48,174 bases of DNA from Methanomicrobiales archaeon (GTDB taxonomy: Archaea > Halobacteriota > Methanomicrobia > Methanomicrobiales > Methanospirillaceae). Made by a program: the position numbers and the translations under genes. Positions within the stretch are counted from its first letter, which is position 1. Each line of letters starts with the position of its first letter. This document shows, in pieces, positions 24,349 through 32,345 of this stretch. Under the pieces are notes generated by a model. That model saw only the letters and a program-made list of their open reading frames with translations, did not search any database and was not told the origin of the DNA. Where the stretch lies: assembly GCA_013415565.1 (NCBI GenBank), contig JAAEET010000005.1, forward strand, positions 1-48,174. The letters are read 5' to 3'.

Positions 24349-25860
24349 ATGAGAGCCCGTCATATCCCCTTCCTGATGATCGCACTGCTGATCTCTGCCC
24401 TCCTCCTTTCCGGCTGCACATCCCCCGAAGAGATCTCTCCGCCCGGCGGGGCGGACCGGACACTTGCCGACGCTGATACCGCCTTCGACCATGCCCGGTA
24501 CCGTTCCGCCGCCCGGCTCTATGGGGAAGCATACCGTGGGTTCCTGGCGGACGGGAATGCTGCTGGCGCCCGGACCGCGCTCAACGGCAGGATGCGGGCG
24601 GAGCGGATGGTTCTGGAATTCCCCTTCAACCTCACCGCCATCCAGGCCGCCGTCAATGAAACCTTCCCGGACATTCCCGCCGCGCGGAAGGCGGTGTGGC
24701 TCTCTCCCGGCCAGAGCCAGCAGATCGTCTCGGACGGCGAGGTGCTTTACTACGAGAATACGATCGCAAACGTCTACTTCCACAATCCTGATCTCATGCA
24801 TGCCCGGAACGCGAAGGAAGGTCATACCGGGATCTATGATGACGTAAAAGACCTGGTCTTCGCACCTGCAATGCCGGAAGAAGGGCCGTACCTGAATCCC
24901 GTGACCTGGGAAGGTACCGGCACCCTCTCCCTGCCGCGGGACCTGCTCCCGGAAAACGGCACCCTGCGACTCTGGGTCCCCCTGCCCGTCGAGACCGCGG
25001 TCCAGCAGAACGTGACCATTCTCGCCGTCGAGCCCGCGGTATACGTGACGGTACCCCCCATGACGACGGGGGATATCGGGATCGTGTACCTGGAGATCCC
25101 GCTCGAGGAGATCACCACGGAGAATCTCACCGTCTCCACCCGGTTCCGGTTCACCCAGCATGAGCAGCGGTTCGCAATCGACCCGGCGAGCATCGGGTCA
25201 TACAATACCAGCGATCCCGATTACCTGCAGTTCACCGGATCCGGAAAAAACATCGTGATCACGCCGGACATGCAGGAGAAGGCGCGGGAGATCGTCGGCC
25301 CTGAGACCAACCCCTACCGCCAGGCAGAGAAGATCTACTGGTACATCGTTGGGAATCTCTCGTACAGCCTCGTCCCCCACCTCATGCTGGATACGGCCGG
25401 AATCCCCGAATCCTCCTACTTCCTTTCAACCGGCTTTGGCGACTGCGGTATCCAGAGCATGTACTTCTCGGCGCTCTGCCGCTCTGTCGGCATCCCGGCC
25501 CGAACCACCGGCGGGTACCAGCTGATCCCCGGTGTTGCGGGGCCCCATTTCTGGGCGGAATTCTACCTCCCGGACTACGGCTGGATCCCGGTGGATGTGA
25601 CCGTTGCCGAGACGGCCGGCTGGTCGTTTGATGCAACTGATGAGGAACGGCACCGGTTCATGGCCTACTATTTCGGCAACCTGGATCCCTACCGCTACGT
25701 CATCCAGAAGGATGTCGATATCCCGCTCGATCCGGACCCCGGTGATGTGGTGCTCTTTTCCGCCGTGCGGCAGTACCCGGCGGCAGTCTGCGATACAGCC
25801 GCAACCGATCTCGAGCTCCTCGTCACCGAACACTGGACGACCGACTTTCAGCGGGTATGA
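24349..25860 (+). CDS. transglutaminase-like lipoprotein
   Basis: A 503-residue lipoprotein with lipobox LLSGC (Cys23). Residues about 30-85 resemble a short helical (TPR-like) lead. A beta-rich middle precedes a transglutaminase-like core at about 305-430. The catalytic triad is visible as Cys366 in FGDCGIQ, His400 in GPHFWAEF and Asp416 in WIPVDVT. Transglutaminase-like folds act as cysteine proteases, amidases or cross-linkers; the exact activity is unknown. The protein is probably attached to the outside of the membrane. The ATG follows AGGTGATCC. It is monocistronic; the radical SAM gene converges on it. Confidence 0.86.
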   Translation: MRARHIPFLMIALLISALLLSGCTSPEEISPPGGADRTLADADTAFDHARYRSAARLYGEAYRGFLADGNAAGARTALNGRMRAERMVLEFPFNLTAIQAAVNETFPDIPAARKAVWLSPGQSQQIVSDGEVLYYENTIANVYFHNPDLMHARNAKEGHTGIYDDVKDLVFAPAMPEEGPYLNPVTWEGTGTLSLPRDLLPENGTLRLWVPLPVETAVQQNVTILAVEPAVYVTVPPMTTGDIGIVYLEIPLEEITTENLTVSTRFRFTQHEQRFAIDPASIGSYNTSDPDYLQFTGSGKNIVITPDMQEKAREIVGPETNPYRQAEKIYWYIVGNLSYSLVPHLMLDTAGIPESSYFLSTGFGDCGIQSMYFSALCRSVGIPARTTGGYQLIPGVAGPHFWAEFYLPDYGWIPVDVTVAETAGWSFDATDEERHRFMAYYFGNLDPYRYVIQKDVDIPLDPDPGDVVLFSAVRQYPAAVCDTAATDLELLVTEHWTTDFQRV

Positions 25861-25922
25861 CCGGTCCCCGGTCTCCATCTTTTTCTTGTCGTGAAACGCA
25901 GCCGCTTGGTGCAGGTCCTGCA

Positions 25923-26654
25923 CTACGCCTTCCATCCCCGCCGTTTCAGGTTCTCCGCCACGAAGGGGTAGCGTTCCAGGTACTCGACCTCGATCCGGCC
26001 CGGGACTCCCTGTTCCTGCAGCACGCGGGTCAGCTCCTCCACCCCGCCGCGTCCGAAGAGGTCCCCCATCACCGCCGGCCAGGCCTCGACCCCGGCCTCC
26101 TCCAGCCGGGCGAGGGCATGGATGGGCAGGGAGAAGAACTCGCCGCGGGCGCCGGTGATCTTCTGGAAGGACTCGGGGTTCCACCCCTTGATGCTCACCC
26201 GCACGGAAACGTCCCGCTGCACGAGGAAATCAACCAGGTCGGGGCGATGGCCGAGGATCAGTCCGTTGGTCTCGATGATGAACCGGCCGGCCTGCAGCAC
26301 CTCCAGCAGGTGGTGGAACGACCGCTCGCCGAGCACCGGTTCGGCACCGCTCACCCGGAAGAGGCGGATGCCCTTCGATGCCCCGATGGCTCGGAGCTTC
26401 TCCACGACCTGCCGCGGTGCATAGAACGTGCCGGACTCCCCCGGGCACAGGTTCCGCCGGTAGTTCCAGCAGTAGGCGCACAGGAAACAGCATCCGACAG
26501 CATCGGCGGTCACGATCCCGCCGTAGTGGCGGGAGGCACGGAACCGGTAGTACTTCCGCATGCCGTCCTTCATGACCGTCTCCTCGACCTGGCGTGCTCG
26601 TTCCAGGGGATCGAAGGGCACCGGCAGATCCGCAGATGCCGTCCCACCGCGCAT
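25923..26654 (-). CDS. radical SAM domain protein
   Basis: A 243-residue radical SAM protein. The iron-sulfur motif is C55-x3-C59-x2-C62 (GCCFLCAYCWNYRRN), with an extra Cys56 and Cys70 nearby. SGAEPVL at about 101-107 stands where the GGEP motif is expected, and FIIETNGLILG and VRVSIKGWN follow as the usual barrel strands. At 243 residues it is a minimal enzyme without an auxiliary cluster domain. It is in the group of small methanogen radical SAM proteins of unknown substrate. It lies 88 bases downstream of the lipoprotein gene on the same strand, but a U-tract between them argues for separate mRNAs. Confidence 0.83.
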   Translation of the reverse strand: MRGGTASADLPVPFDPLERARQVEETVMKDGMRKYYRFRASRHYGGIVTADAVGCCFLCAYCWNYRRNLCPGESGTFYAPRQVVEKLRAIGASKGIRLFRVSGAEPVLGERSFHHLLEVLQAGRFIIETNGLILGHRPDLVDFLVQRDVSVRVSIKGWNPESFQKITGARGEFFSLPIHALARLEEAGVEAWPAVMGDLFGRGGVEELTRVLQEQGVPGRIEVEYLERYPFVAENLKRRGWKA

Positions 26655-26730
26655 TCACTCTGCATATACAGCAGGGAAGAGAAGAGGGTATCGGCCGGCT
26701 GCATGGTGCCGGCATCGTGCATGTACCGGG

Positions 26731-26736
26731 AAAAAA
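26731..26736 (-). terminator. U-tract terminator after the lipoprotein gene
   Basis: Six A residues on the plus strand give a U6 run seven bases past the stop codon of the minus-strand gene at 26743. Confidence 0.45.
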
Positions 26737-26742
26737 GATGGG

Positions 26743-27441
26743 TCAGGCCACTGCAACCTGCCAGGCCCCGTCCGAGATGATGCTTGCCACGTAACGGCCG
26801 TCATCGGGGATATCGACGGTTACGGTCCCGTTGTAGTCCCCGATATGGTAATGCAGGGGCTGGATGAAGGTCCCGGTGGGGTCAAAGACGAACCCGCCGG
26901 TCTCGTTGTACAGGAATACGGCAAACGGGCCGGTGCCGTTGTTCTCCATGGAAAACGAGGTGTTCCCGGATTCGAGGGTGATATTTCCGCTCGCCCCGTA
27001 TCCGGTCCCGCTGAGGGTAAGCGGCGGTATAGGAGGATCGTTTTCATCCGGACGGGCGATGGTAATGTACCAGGTCCCGTCGGAGGTGACGTTCATCAGG
27101 TATGGCCCGGCCACCGGTATCCCGATGGCCTGGGTGGCGTTGACGACCCCCCTGCTCCGGATGATCTGCTGGTAGTACTGATCGTTTTTGATCTCGACCT
27201 GGAAGGATCCCGTGCCGATGTTCTCCATCCGGACCAGGAAAACACCTGAACCGAGGTCGGTCTGCAGTGACATCGTGCCACCCCCCTGGAAGCCCCAGGC
27301 CACCGGTGTTGTGTTCTCCACCGGTATGGGGGTACCGACGGGAGTGATAGATGGGTGTTCCAGCGGTGCGGTCGTGCAGCCGGCGAAGAGTGCGAAGAGT
27401 CCGGCGAACAGAACCGCGACCAGGATATGGCTCGTGCTCAT
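26743..27441 (-). CDS. secreted lipoprotein with two similar beta domains
   Basis: A 232-residue lipoprotein with lipobox LFAGC (Cys21) followed by a Pro/Thr-rich linker. Two related units can be seen. The first runs about residues 48-135 and the second about 140-232; each ends with a similar phrase (GPYLMNVTSDGTWYITIA and GRYVASIISDGAWQVAVA). Each unit holds an FQVEI/FAVFLYN-type strand after a GTGxF phrase. I know of no named family with confidence. ATG 27441 follows CCGGAGCTGTTCA; an earlier in-frame ATG at 27471 has no ribosome site. It lies 90 bases downstream of the ligase gene on the same strand. Confidence 0.75.
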   Translation of the reverse strand: MSTSHILVAVLFAGLFALFAGCTTAPLEHPSITPVGTPIPVENTTPVAWGFQGGGTMSLQTDLGSGVFLVRMENIGTGSFQVEIKNDQYYQQIIRSRGVVNATQAIGIPVAGPYLMNVTSDGTWYITIARPDENDPPIPPLTLSGTGYGASGNITLESGNTSFSMENNGTGPFAVFLYNETGGFVFDPTGTFIQPLHYHIGDYNGTVTVDIPDDGRYVASIISDGAWQVAVA

Positions 27442-27531
27442 TGAACAGCTCCGGGAAATATGCTCTTTCATCAGATAAATGAATGATTCTTATCCTTTTC
27501 GCGATATGCCCGCCCGGACGGGAGACATCCA

Positions 27532-28551
27532 TTATTGTCCGGGCAGCCTCTCCAGCACGACGTCCTCTGCCGGCTTGTCGTCCCGCATCCCCAGGAAGCG
27601 GGGGTGGCGGAGTCTGCCATCGTCGGTCCACTCGCTGAAGGCGACCTCGCAGACCAGGTCCGGGGACACGAAGTGCTCTCCTTTCTCCGGACGGACCTTG
27701 TCGGCGAACGGAGAGATCTCCTGCCGGCGTGCAGCGAGCCGGTCCCCGAGATCCGCGAGGGTCCGGTCATCGAACCCGGTTCCCACTTTCCCCGCGTAAA
27801 TGAGATCATCGTCCCGGTAGTAACCGAGGAGGAGCGCCCCGAACCCGGTGCGGCTGCCCCCCGGCTCGGTATAACCGCCGATGACGAATTCCTGCCGGTT
27901 GATACACGTGAACTTCAGCCAGTCCTTCGATCGGCGGTGCAGGTACCGGCCGGCCGCCCGCTTGGCAATGATCCCCTCCCATCCCTTCGCACAGGCTTCC
28001 CGGTAGCAGGCCGCCCCGTCTTCGTTCCGGTGCTCGGTGAAGCGGAGCGGATCCTCAAACGCGATGAGCTGTCTGAGGAGTTCCTTGCGGGTCCGGAGAT
28101 CGAGGGCGCAGAGGTCGCAGCAGTCCAGGTACATGAGGTCGAAAAGGTAGAAGTACACGGCGACCGTGCTCCGTTTTGCCGTTTCCCGGTCCTGGATCTG
28201 CATCCGGTCCTGCAGGCGGGAGAAGCTGGTGAGGTTTCCTTCGAAGGCCACGATCTCGCCGTCGGCGACGAACCGGTCGGCCCCGACCCGCAGGACGGCT
28301 TCTTCGAGCTCAGGATAGGTATCGTTCAGCCGTTTCCGGTTGCGGGAGAGCAGCCGGACCCTGGTTCCCTCCCGGAACACCAGGCACCGCTCCCCGTCGA
28401 ATTTTCGCTCGAAGATCCAGTCGTTGTCCGGGAACCGGCGGTCGGCCAGGTTGGCGAGCATCGGTTCCATCCAGCCCGGCTGGTCACGCCGGACGAGCTG
28501 CTCCTTCCGCCCGTCGTCCAGCGCTTCAAGGAGAGGATGCAGGGAGATCAC
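27532..28551 (-). CDS. ATP-dependent DNA ligase, LigD ligase-domain type
   Basis: A 339-residue stand-alone ATP-dependent ligase of the LigD/NHEJ type. The nucleophile motif I is FERKFDGER with Lys50; VADGEIVAF at about 94-102 is motif III; GWEGIIAKR at about 193-201 is motif IV; WLKFTCINRQEFVIGGYT contains motif V and opens the OB domain; the C-terminus ends the OB fold. Primase and nuclease domains of bacterial LigD are absent and no Ku gene is seen in the window. Its start overlaps the preceding metallo-beta-lactamase gene by four bases (ATGA), so the two are co-translated. It probably seals DNA breaks; archaeal replication uses a different, larger ligase. Confidence 0.88.
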   Translation of the reverse strand: MISLHPLLEALDDGRKEQLVRRDQPGWMEPMLANLADRRFPDNDWIFERKFDGERCLVFREGTRVRLLSRNRKRLNDTYPELEEAVLRVGADRFVADGEIVAFEGNLTSFSRLQDRMQIQDRETAKRSTVAVYFYLFDLMYLDCCDLCALDLRTRKELLRQLIAFEDPLRFTEHRNEDGAACYREACAKGWEGIIAKRAAGRYLHRRSKDWLKFTCINRQEFVIGGYTEPGGSRTGFGALLLGYYRDDDLIYAGKVGTGFDDRTLADLGDRLAARRQEISPFADKVRPEKGEHFVSPDLVCEVAFSEWTDDGRLRHPRFLGMRDDKPAEDVVLERLPGQ

Positions 28552-29288
28552 ACCCCGAACCGGGCAAGCGATGACTGGCCGCGGGGAAAGACGGGATCGC
28601 CGGTCTCAAGCTCCATCCCGTCGCGGGCGGCCATGACCGACACGCCGTATTCCTCCCCGAGCGCCGCTATCTTCTCCTCCGCAGCCCCGATATCCTCGAA
28701 GAACCAGCTCCCGAAGTGGACAAAGAGGATGCGGGTGGTATAGGGGGCAAACAGGCGGACCAGGTCCGGGATCCCGTTATGACCGTACAGGGTGCCGGAT
28801 CCCGCATCCCGCCGGATACGCCCGCCTCTCCGGAAGAGGCTCCCGTCGGTGATCACCAGTCCGACCGGGTCAAAGAGGTGGTGGTACTCACGGTTGATCC
28901 AGATCAGGTCGCCGGTGTAGAGGATTGATTCGGCTCCTTTCCGGACCAGGTAGGCCGCTGATCTCACCAGCTTGCTGTGGTGGGTGGGGATAGGGGTGAC
29001 GGTGTAGGGGCCGAGGGTGAATGGCCGGTCGATGATCTTCACGTTCGGCGAAGTATCGAATGCCTCGGGCCCGGAGACCGGGATTCCGACCGGCGCCGGA
29101 TCGGTCACGAAGAAGGCATGATCGGGATGGAGGTGGGTGAGGAAGATGTGCTCCGGCTGCAGGTCGAGATACTCCTTCTCACCGAGGTCAAAGAGGAGGG
29201 TCCCGTCAATGAGGATACCGGAATGGCGGGAGTGGCCGGGGGCCGATTCCTCAACCTCCCCCCGGGTGCCGAGAATCGTGACGTGCAT
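28548..29288 (-). CDS. metallo-beta-lactamase fold hydrolase
   Basis: A 246-residue MBL-fold hydrolase. The metal-binding motif THLHPDHAFF gives HxHxDH at residues 52-57; the later HHSK (about 103) and TGDLIW (about 126), plus a C-terminal HFGSW, supply further ligand positions. The N-terminus MHVTILGTRG is the usual first strand. MBL enzymes cut phosphoesters in RNA/DNA or hydrolyse thioesters and lactones; this one could be a nuclease given the coupled ligase, but lacks the beta-CASP domain that DNA/RNA-cutting relatives often carry. It starts 7 bases after the SpoIIAA-like gene, in one operon. Confidence 0.82.
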   Translation of the reverse strand: MHVTILGTRGEVEESAPGHSRHSGILIDGTLLFDLGEKEYLDLQPEHIFLTHLHPDHAFFVTDPAPVGIPVSGPEAFDTSPNVKIIDRPFTLGPYTVTPIPTHHSKLVRSAAYLVRKGAESILYTGDLIWINREYHHLFDPVGLVITDGSLFRRGGRIRRDAGSGTLYGHNGIPDLVRLFAPYTTRILFVHFGSWFFEDIGAAEEKIAALGEEYGVSVMAARDGMELETGDPVFPRGQSSLARFGV

Positions 29289-29295
29289 GAAATGA

Positions 29296-29694
29296 TCAGA
29301 TCTCTTCTGTCCTTACCCCTTCCCGGATCCAGGCCCATGCCTGCCGCCGGCGGTCGTGGCTGAAGAAGCGGGTCTCGGTATTGGGGAAGACAAAGAAGAA
29401 GTCATGGTACGCGGTCTCCCACGAGTCCCAGCCTTCCTCGCCGACGATCGCTTCCCGCTCGATAGTGAGGATCTTCCGGTCAGGATCGAGGAGATCCTCG
29501 AGACGTGCACCCAGCTCTTCTCCCTTGTAGTCGATGATCTCCACCACCAGCCGGATGATCCCGTACTGCCCGCTCGCTTCCTCGAGCTCCGGGATGAGGA
29601 TTTCAGTGAGATCCTCCTCGCGGATCATCCCGCTGAACCGGAACCCGAGGATGTTTCCCGATGATTCGGGCAGCCGCTCGATCATCGCCTCCAC
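29296..29694 (-). CDS. SpoIIAA/STAS-like protein
   Basis: A 132-residue protein of the SpoIIAA-like family (STAS-related fold). The opening NILGFRFSGMIREEDLTEILIPELEEA and the later WETAYHDFFFVFPNTETRFFSH region are typical. No conserved phospho-acceptor Ser is evident. Members are small carriers of unknown ligand, some lipid-binding. The start may be GTG 29694, behind GGAGG with a 10-base spacer, or ATG 29685. It lies 25 bases after the HEAT-repeat gene and 7 before the hydrolase gene. Confidence 0.75.
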   Translation of the reverse strand: MEAMIERLPESSGNILGFRFSGMIREEDLTEILIPELEEASGQYGIIRLVVEIIDYKGEELGARLEDLLDPDRKILTIEREAIVGEEGWDSWETAYHDFFFVFPNTETRFFSHDRRRQAWAWIREGVRTEEI

Positions 29695-29719
29695 CCGTCC
29701 CTGTCCTCCATGGCACGGA

Positions 29720-29968
29720 TCACCGTTCCTCCTTCTGGAGCAGCGCCGCAGTCACCCGGGCGTGGGCGAGCGTTGCCGCCGTGCGGACCAGGGCGACCGG
29801 ATCCTCGAACCGCATCCGTTCCAGGATCTCCCGGACCCTCGCATCGGGAAATCCTGCGAGGGCCTGCACCGCAGCCCGCCGCACGTATTCGTCATCATCG
29901 GCAAGAGCGGCCACCAGGCCGGCGACATTTCCGTCATTTTTCATCCGGTATACCTCTGCCAGGCTCAT
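29720..29968 (-). CDS. small HEAT-repeat protein
   Basis: An 82-residue all-helical protein with about two HEAT repeats. The repeat signature is DDDEYVRRAAVQALAGFPD (about residues 24-42), then VREILERMRFEDPVALVRTAA. Such units bind protein partners and have no enzyme activity. Being at the head of a close-packed run with the SpoIIAA-like, MBL and ligase genes, it may act as an adaptor there. That is inference from spacing. The ATG follows GGGGAAAC. Confidence 0.65.
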   Translation of the reverse strand: MSLAEVYRMKNDGNVAGLVAALADDDEYVRRAAVQALAGFPDARVREILERMRFEDPVALVRTAATLAHARVTAALLQKEER

Positions 29969-30031
29969 GATGTTTCCCCAGCCAATCGATCTCCCGATAG
30001 TGCCATAAAGGTATGGTGGATCCGGGAACGG

Positions 30032-30628
30032 TCACTGCCCGGACCGGCGATACTCTTCCCATTCCCGGATCACGCAGGTGCGGGTCCGCCTCCAGAGCAG
30101 GAGGCTCCCGACGATGGAGACCAGCCCGGAACACAGGAAGAAGAGGCCGATCAGCTCCATCACCACGGGTGCCGAAAGATACGGTGAGAAGAGGACGAGG
30201 AACCCGATAGCGGCGAGGATGATGCCCCCGCCTCCCATCAGGACCTTCCGTGCAACTGATGCCCACCAGGAGAATGCTGCAGCCAGCATCAGGAGGCCGC
30301 CGATGATACAGAAGAAGGCAAAGATCACGGCGAGAAAGGCCCGGATGAGGTCAGGATTGAAAAAGGCCACGAGCGCAAGGACGATGGCCAGGATGCCGAG
30401 GATCAGGGGGGCTGCAAAGGCCGCGCTGCCTGCCCGCCGGATCGTCCATGCGCTCCAGAAGAGCAGGAGGCCGATGGCAAGCGCGATGAACGCGAAGATG
30501 GCGAGAATGAGCTCCACCGAGCGGTCGGGGTAGCCGAGGAGCAGGCTCCCGAAAAAGACCGCCAGGATCCCGACCACGAGCGGGAGCTTCCATGACCCGG
30601 TGGCGCACAGCACGCAGTGGGAGGCCAT
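30032..30628 (-). CDS. DUF308/HdeD-like membrane protein, second copy
   Basis: A 198-residue membrane protein with about six helices, a paralogue of the protein at 16163-16753. Both begin with a Cys-containing lead just before the first helix (here CVLCATGSWKLPLVVGI) and share the paired-helix pattern of DUF308. I use ATG 30628 by alignment of the two N-termini, but ATG 30673 is an open alternative. Its C-terminal tail (TRTCVIREWEEYRRSGQ) is charged and probably cytosolic. A stress-related role is known only for the distant E. coli HdeD. Confidence 0.7.
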   Translation of the reverse strand: MASHCVLCATGSWKLPLVVGILAVFFGSLLLGYPDRSVELILAIFAFIALAIGLLLFWSAWTIRRAGSAAFAAPLILGILAIVLALVAFFNPDLIRAFLAVIFAFFCIIGGLLMLAAAFSWWASVARKVLMGGGGIILAAIGFLVLFSPYLSAPVVMELIGLFFLCSGLVSIVGSLLLWRRTRTCVIREWEEYRRSGQ

Positions 30629-30749
30629 GGCAGAATGGTTGGTCTCATTTTTCAAAAGGGTATCCATCTGCACCCTGGAGTCCGGGGGGTGCGGGGAACA
30701 CGGCGATCCAGCGGCTGCCGGAGCGAAATCGTTGCGCAGAAAACGTCAT

Positions 30750-30930
30750 CCGGACGTCCTCCCGATCCAGGCGAAGCCCGGCGTCACGGTGAGGAAAGCG
30801 GCAAGGCCGAGGGATACACCGGAGAGGACCGATCCGTTCCCGGTCGTCCGCGCTTCAGGGAGATGCCCCGGGGCCGCGCTACCAGGAAGACCGCGGCCAC
30901 GATAATGGTCGCCATCCGTTTTCGATCCGG
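30750..30930 (-). pseudogene. remnant of a cation P-type ATPase C-terminal region
   Basis: The minus strand holds SVLSGVSLGLAAFLT, almost the same as ESVLSGVSIGLVAFLT in the intact ATPase at 33030-35768. The DNA match includes GGATACACCGGAGAGGACCG, found here near 30810 and again near 33420. Flanking sequence is frameshifted: another frame gives ISLKRG just before the matching phrase. No other ATPase domain is seen. It is a decayed duplicate fragment, 2.6 kb from its likely source. Confidence 0.6.
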
Positions 30931-30936
30931 TCCGGG

Positions 30937-31416
30937 TTACCGGATCACCGTATAGCCGAACCGCTGCAGCGTGCGGGCGACCTTCCGCTGCCATTCCTCC
31001 TCATCGGTACGATCGAGCGGACGGATCCGGCTCTCCCAGATATGCCGGAGGATCTCGTCGTCAAAGGAGACCTGTCCTGCCTGCATGACCCGCCCTGCCC
31101 GCCGGCCTCTCGAATCCCGGATCAGGAGCCGCCAGCACCCGTAGATCCGGCAGAGCTCGGGCCGGGTGAGATGGACGGTGCAGAACGCGGTGCCACCGGG
31201 ATCGAAGCGGAGGAACGGGCAGGCCTTGGGGTGGCGGTGGAAGATGCTTCGGTCGGAGAAGAGGGGGATCATCGCTTCCGCAACCTGCACGTCGGTCAGG
31301 TTGCCGAGGTACTGGTTCCGCACGGTGAATGCATACTCCCCGTGCTCAGCGACAATCTCAAAGACGTATCCCATCTGAGTACAGCATTCCCCGCACTGCT
31401 CACAGGAAAACGGCAT
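30937..31416 (-). CDS. YkgJ-type cysteine-cluster protein
   Basis: A 159-residue protein of the YkgJ family (zinc/iron-chelate binding, CxxCxxCC). The N-terminal cluster is CEQCGECC (Cys5, Cys8, Cys11, Cys12). Further cysteines occur in ACPFLRF, AFCTVH and LCRIYGCW, so a metal or Fe-S site of eight cysteines is likely. Such proteins are common in methanogens; the role is not established, with links to maturation of flagella or metal enzymes in bacteria. The remainder (after residue 100) is helical. The gene is divergent from nothing close; its neighbour downstream is the ATPase remnant. Confidence 0.8.
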   Translation of the reverse strand: MPFSCEQCGECCTQMGYVFEIVAEHGEYAFTVRNQYLGNLTDVQVAEAMIPLFSDRSIFHRHPKACPFLRFDPGGTAFCTVHLTRPELCRIYGCWRLLIRDSRGRRAGRVMQAGQVSFDDEILRHIWESRIRPLDRTDEEEWQRKVARTLQRFGYTVIR

Positions 31417-31499
31417 GCCAGAAAATCAGGTACGTGTCCGGCTGGACGATGGATATAGGTTACGATGGAGGAATCCGGGGTGCCTCCTGGAATACCGGG

Positions 31500-31505
31500 A
31501 AAAAA
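31500..31505 (-). terminator. U-tract terminator after the DOMON gene
   Basis: Six A residues on the plus strand give a U6 run 22 bases past the stop codon of the minus-strand gene ending at 31528. Confidence 0.4.
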
Positions 31506-31527
31506 GGCCGGGGGGATGAAGCCCGGT

Positions 31528-32226
31528 TCAGAGCATGAGCGTCCCGGATCCCCGGGCGATGTTGTGCTGGACGGTCGGGACATCGGCATCGGCCATGCTC
31601 CAGATGAACCGTACCGCATTCCCGGGGGTGAGTGCCTTGTCGAACCGGTCGCCGGTATCCAGGTTCCTCGAGAACTCGATCACCGTCACCCCGCCGGACT
31701 CGGATCCGCCGGAGGCAAGGATATCGTAGCTGCCCCCGAGCTCGGTATCGGAGGGGTGCGGCCCGAAGGTCCCGGTGGCATACTGGTCGAGCACCGTCGA
31801 TTGCCCGCCGGCAACGTAGCCAAGGACCATGTCGGCATCCTTCATGGCCGAGCTTGGTTCAAACCCGATGGCCACAAAGCCGGTTGTCTGGCCCCAGAGT
31901 CCCATGTACAGCCGGGTGCCGTCATGCTTCCAGTAGACCGCCATCCGGCCGTTTGCCAGGGTGGCCTCGCCGTCATACTCCCCGGCCGCGATCGTGCCGT
32001 CCGCCTCCCATTCAGGGGGGTGGGGATGCGTAACCGTCGGCGGTATCTCTTCCGGAGCGGTTGTTCCCGGAATGCCAGGCGCTGTGGTGGCCGGGGGAGC
32101 TGGTTTCGTGGTGACGGGCGGTGCGGTCGGCGGCGTGGTCGCGGGAGGTATCGGCGGGGCCTGGTCGGTGCAGGCAGCCGCAAGGACCAGCCCGGCCACG
32201 ATGAGCAGGAGGAGGAGGTATCTCAT
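31528..32226 (-). CDS. DOMON-domain lipoprotein
   Basis: A 232-residue lipoprotein. Lipobox LAAAC (Cys19) is followed by a Pro/Thr-rich linker of about 50 residues. The rest (about 70-232) is a DOMON-type beta-sandwich: the pattern includes GTIAAGEYDGEATLANGRMAVYW, LYMGLWGQTTGFVAIGFEP and VIEFSRNLDTGD. DOMON domains bind haem or sugars; the haem form uses Met and His ligands, and the DADMVLGYV and TVQHNIARG phrases offer those residues. A surface electron-transfer role is possible. The linker is typical of methanogen surface lipoproteins. Confidence 0.8.
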   Translation of the reverse strand: MRYLLLLLIVAGLVLAAACTDQAPPIPPATTPPTAPPVTTKPAPPATTAPGIPGTTAPEEIPPTVTHPHPPEWEADGTIAAGEYDGEATLANGRMAVYWKHDGTRLYMGLWGQTTGFVAIGFEPSSAMKDADMVLGYVAGGQSTVLDQYATGTFGPHPSDTELGGSYDILASGGSESGGVTVIEFSRNLDTGDRFDKALTPGNAVRFIWSMADADVPTVQHNIARGSGTLML

Positions 32227-32345
32227 GAACAGGGGCTCGGATGTCGGGCATCTTAATCGTTCCTGTCACCGGGCTATCGGATATGCCCTCTCAAGCCGGT
32301 ATCAGTCATGACGCCTGCGCAAACATCCCTGCCGGAACCGGCACG

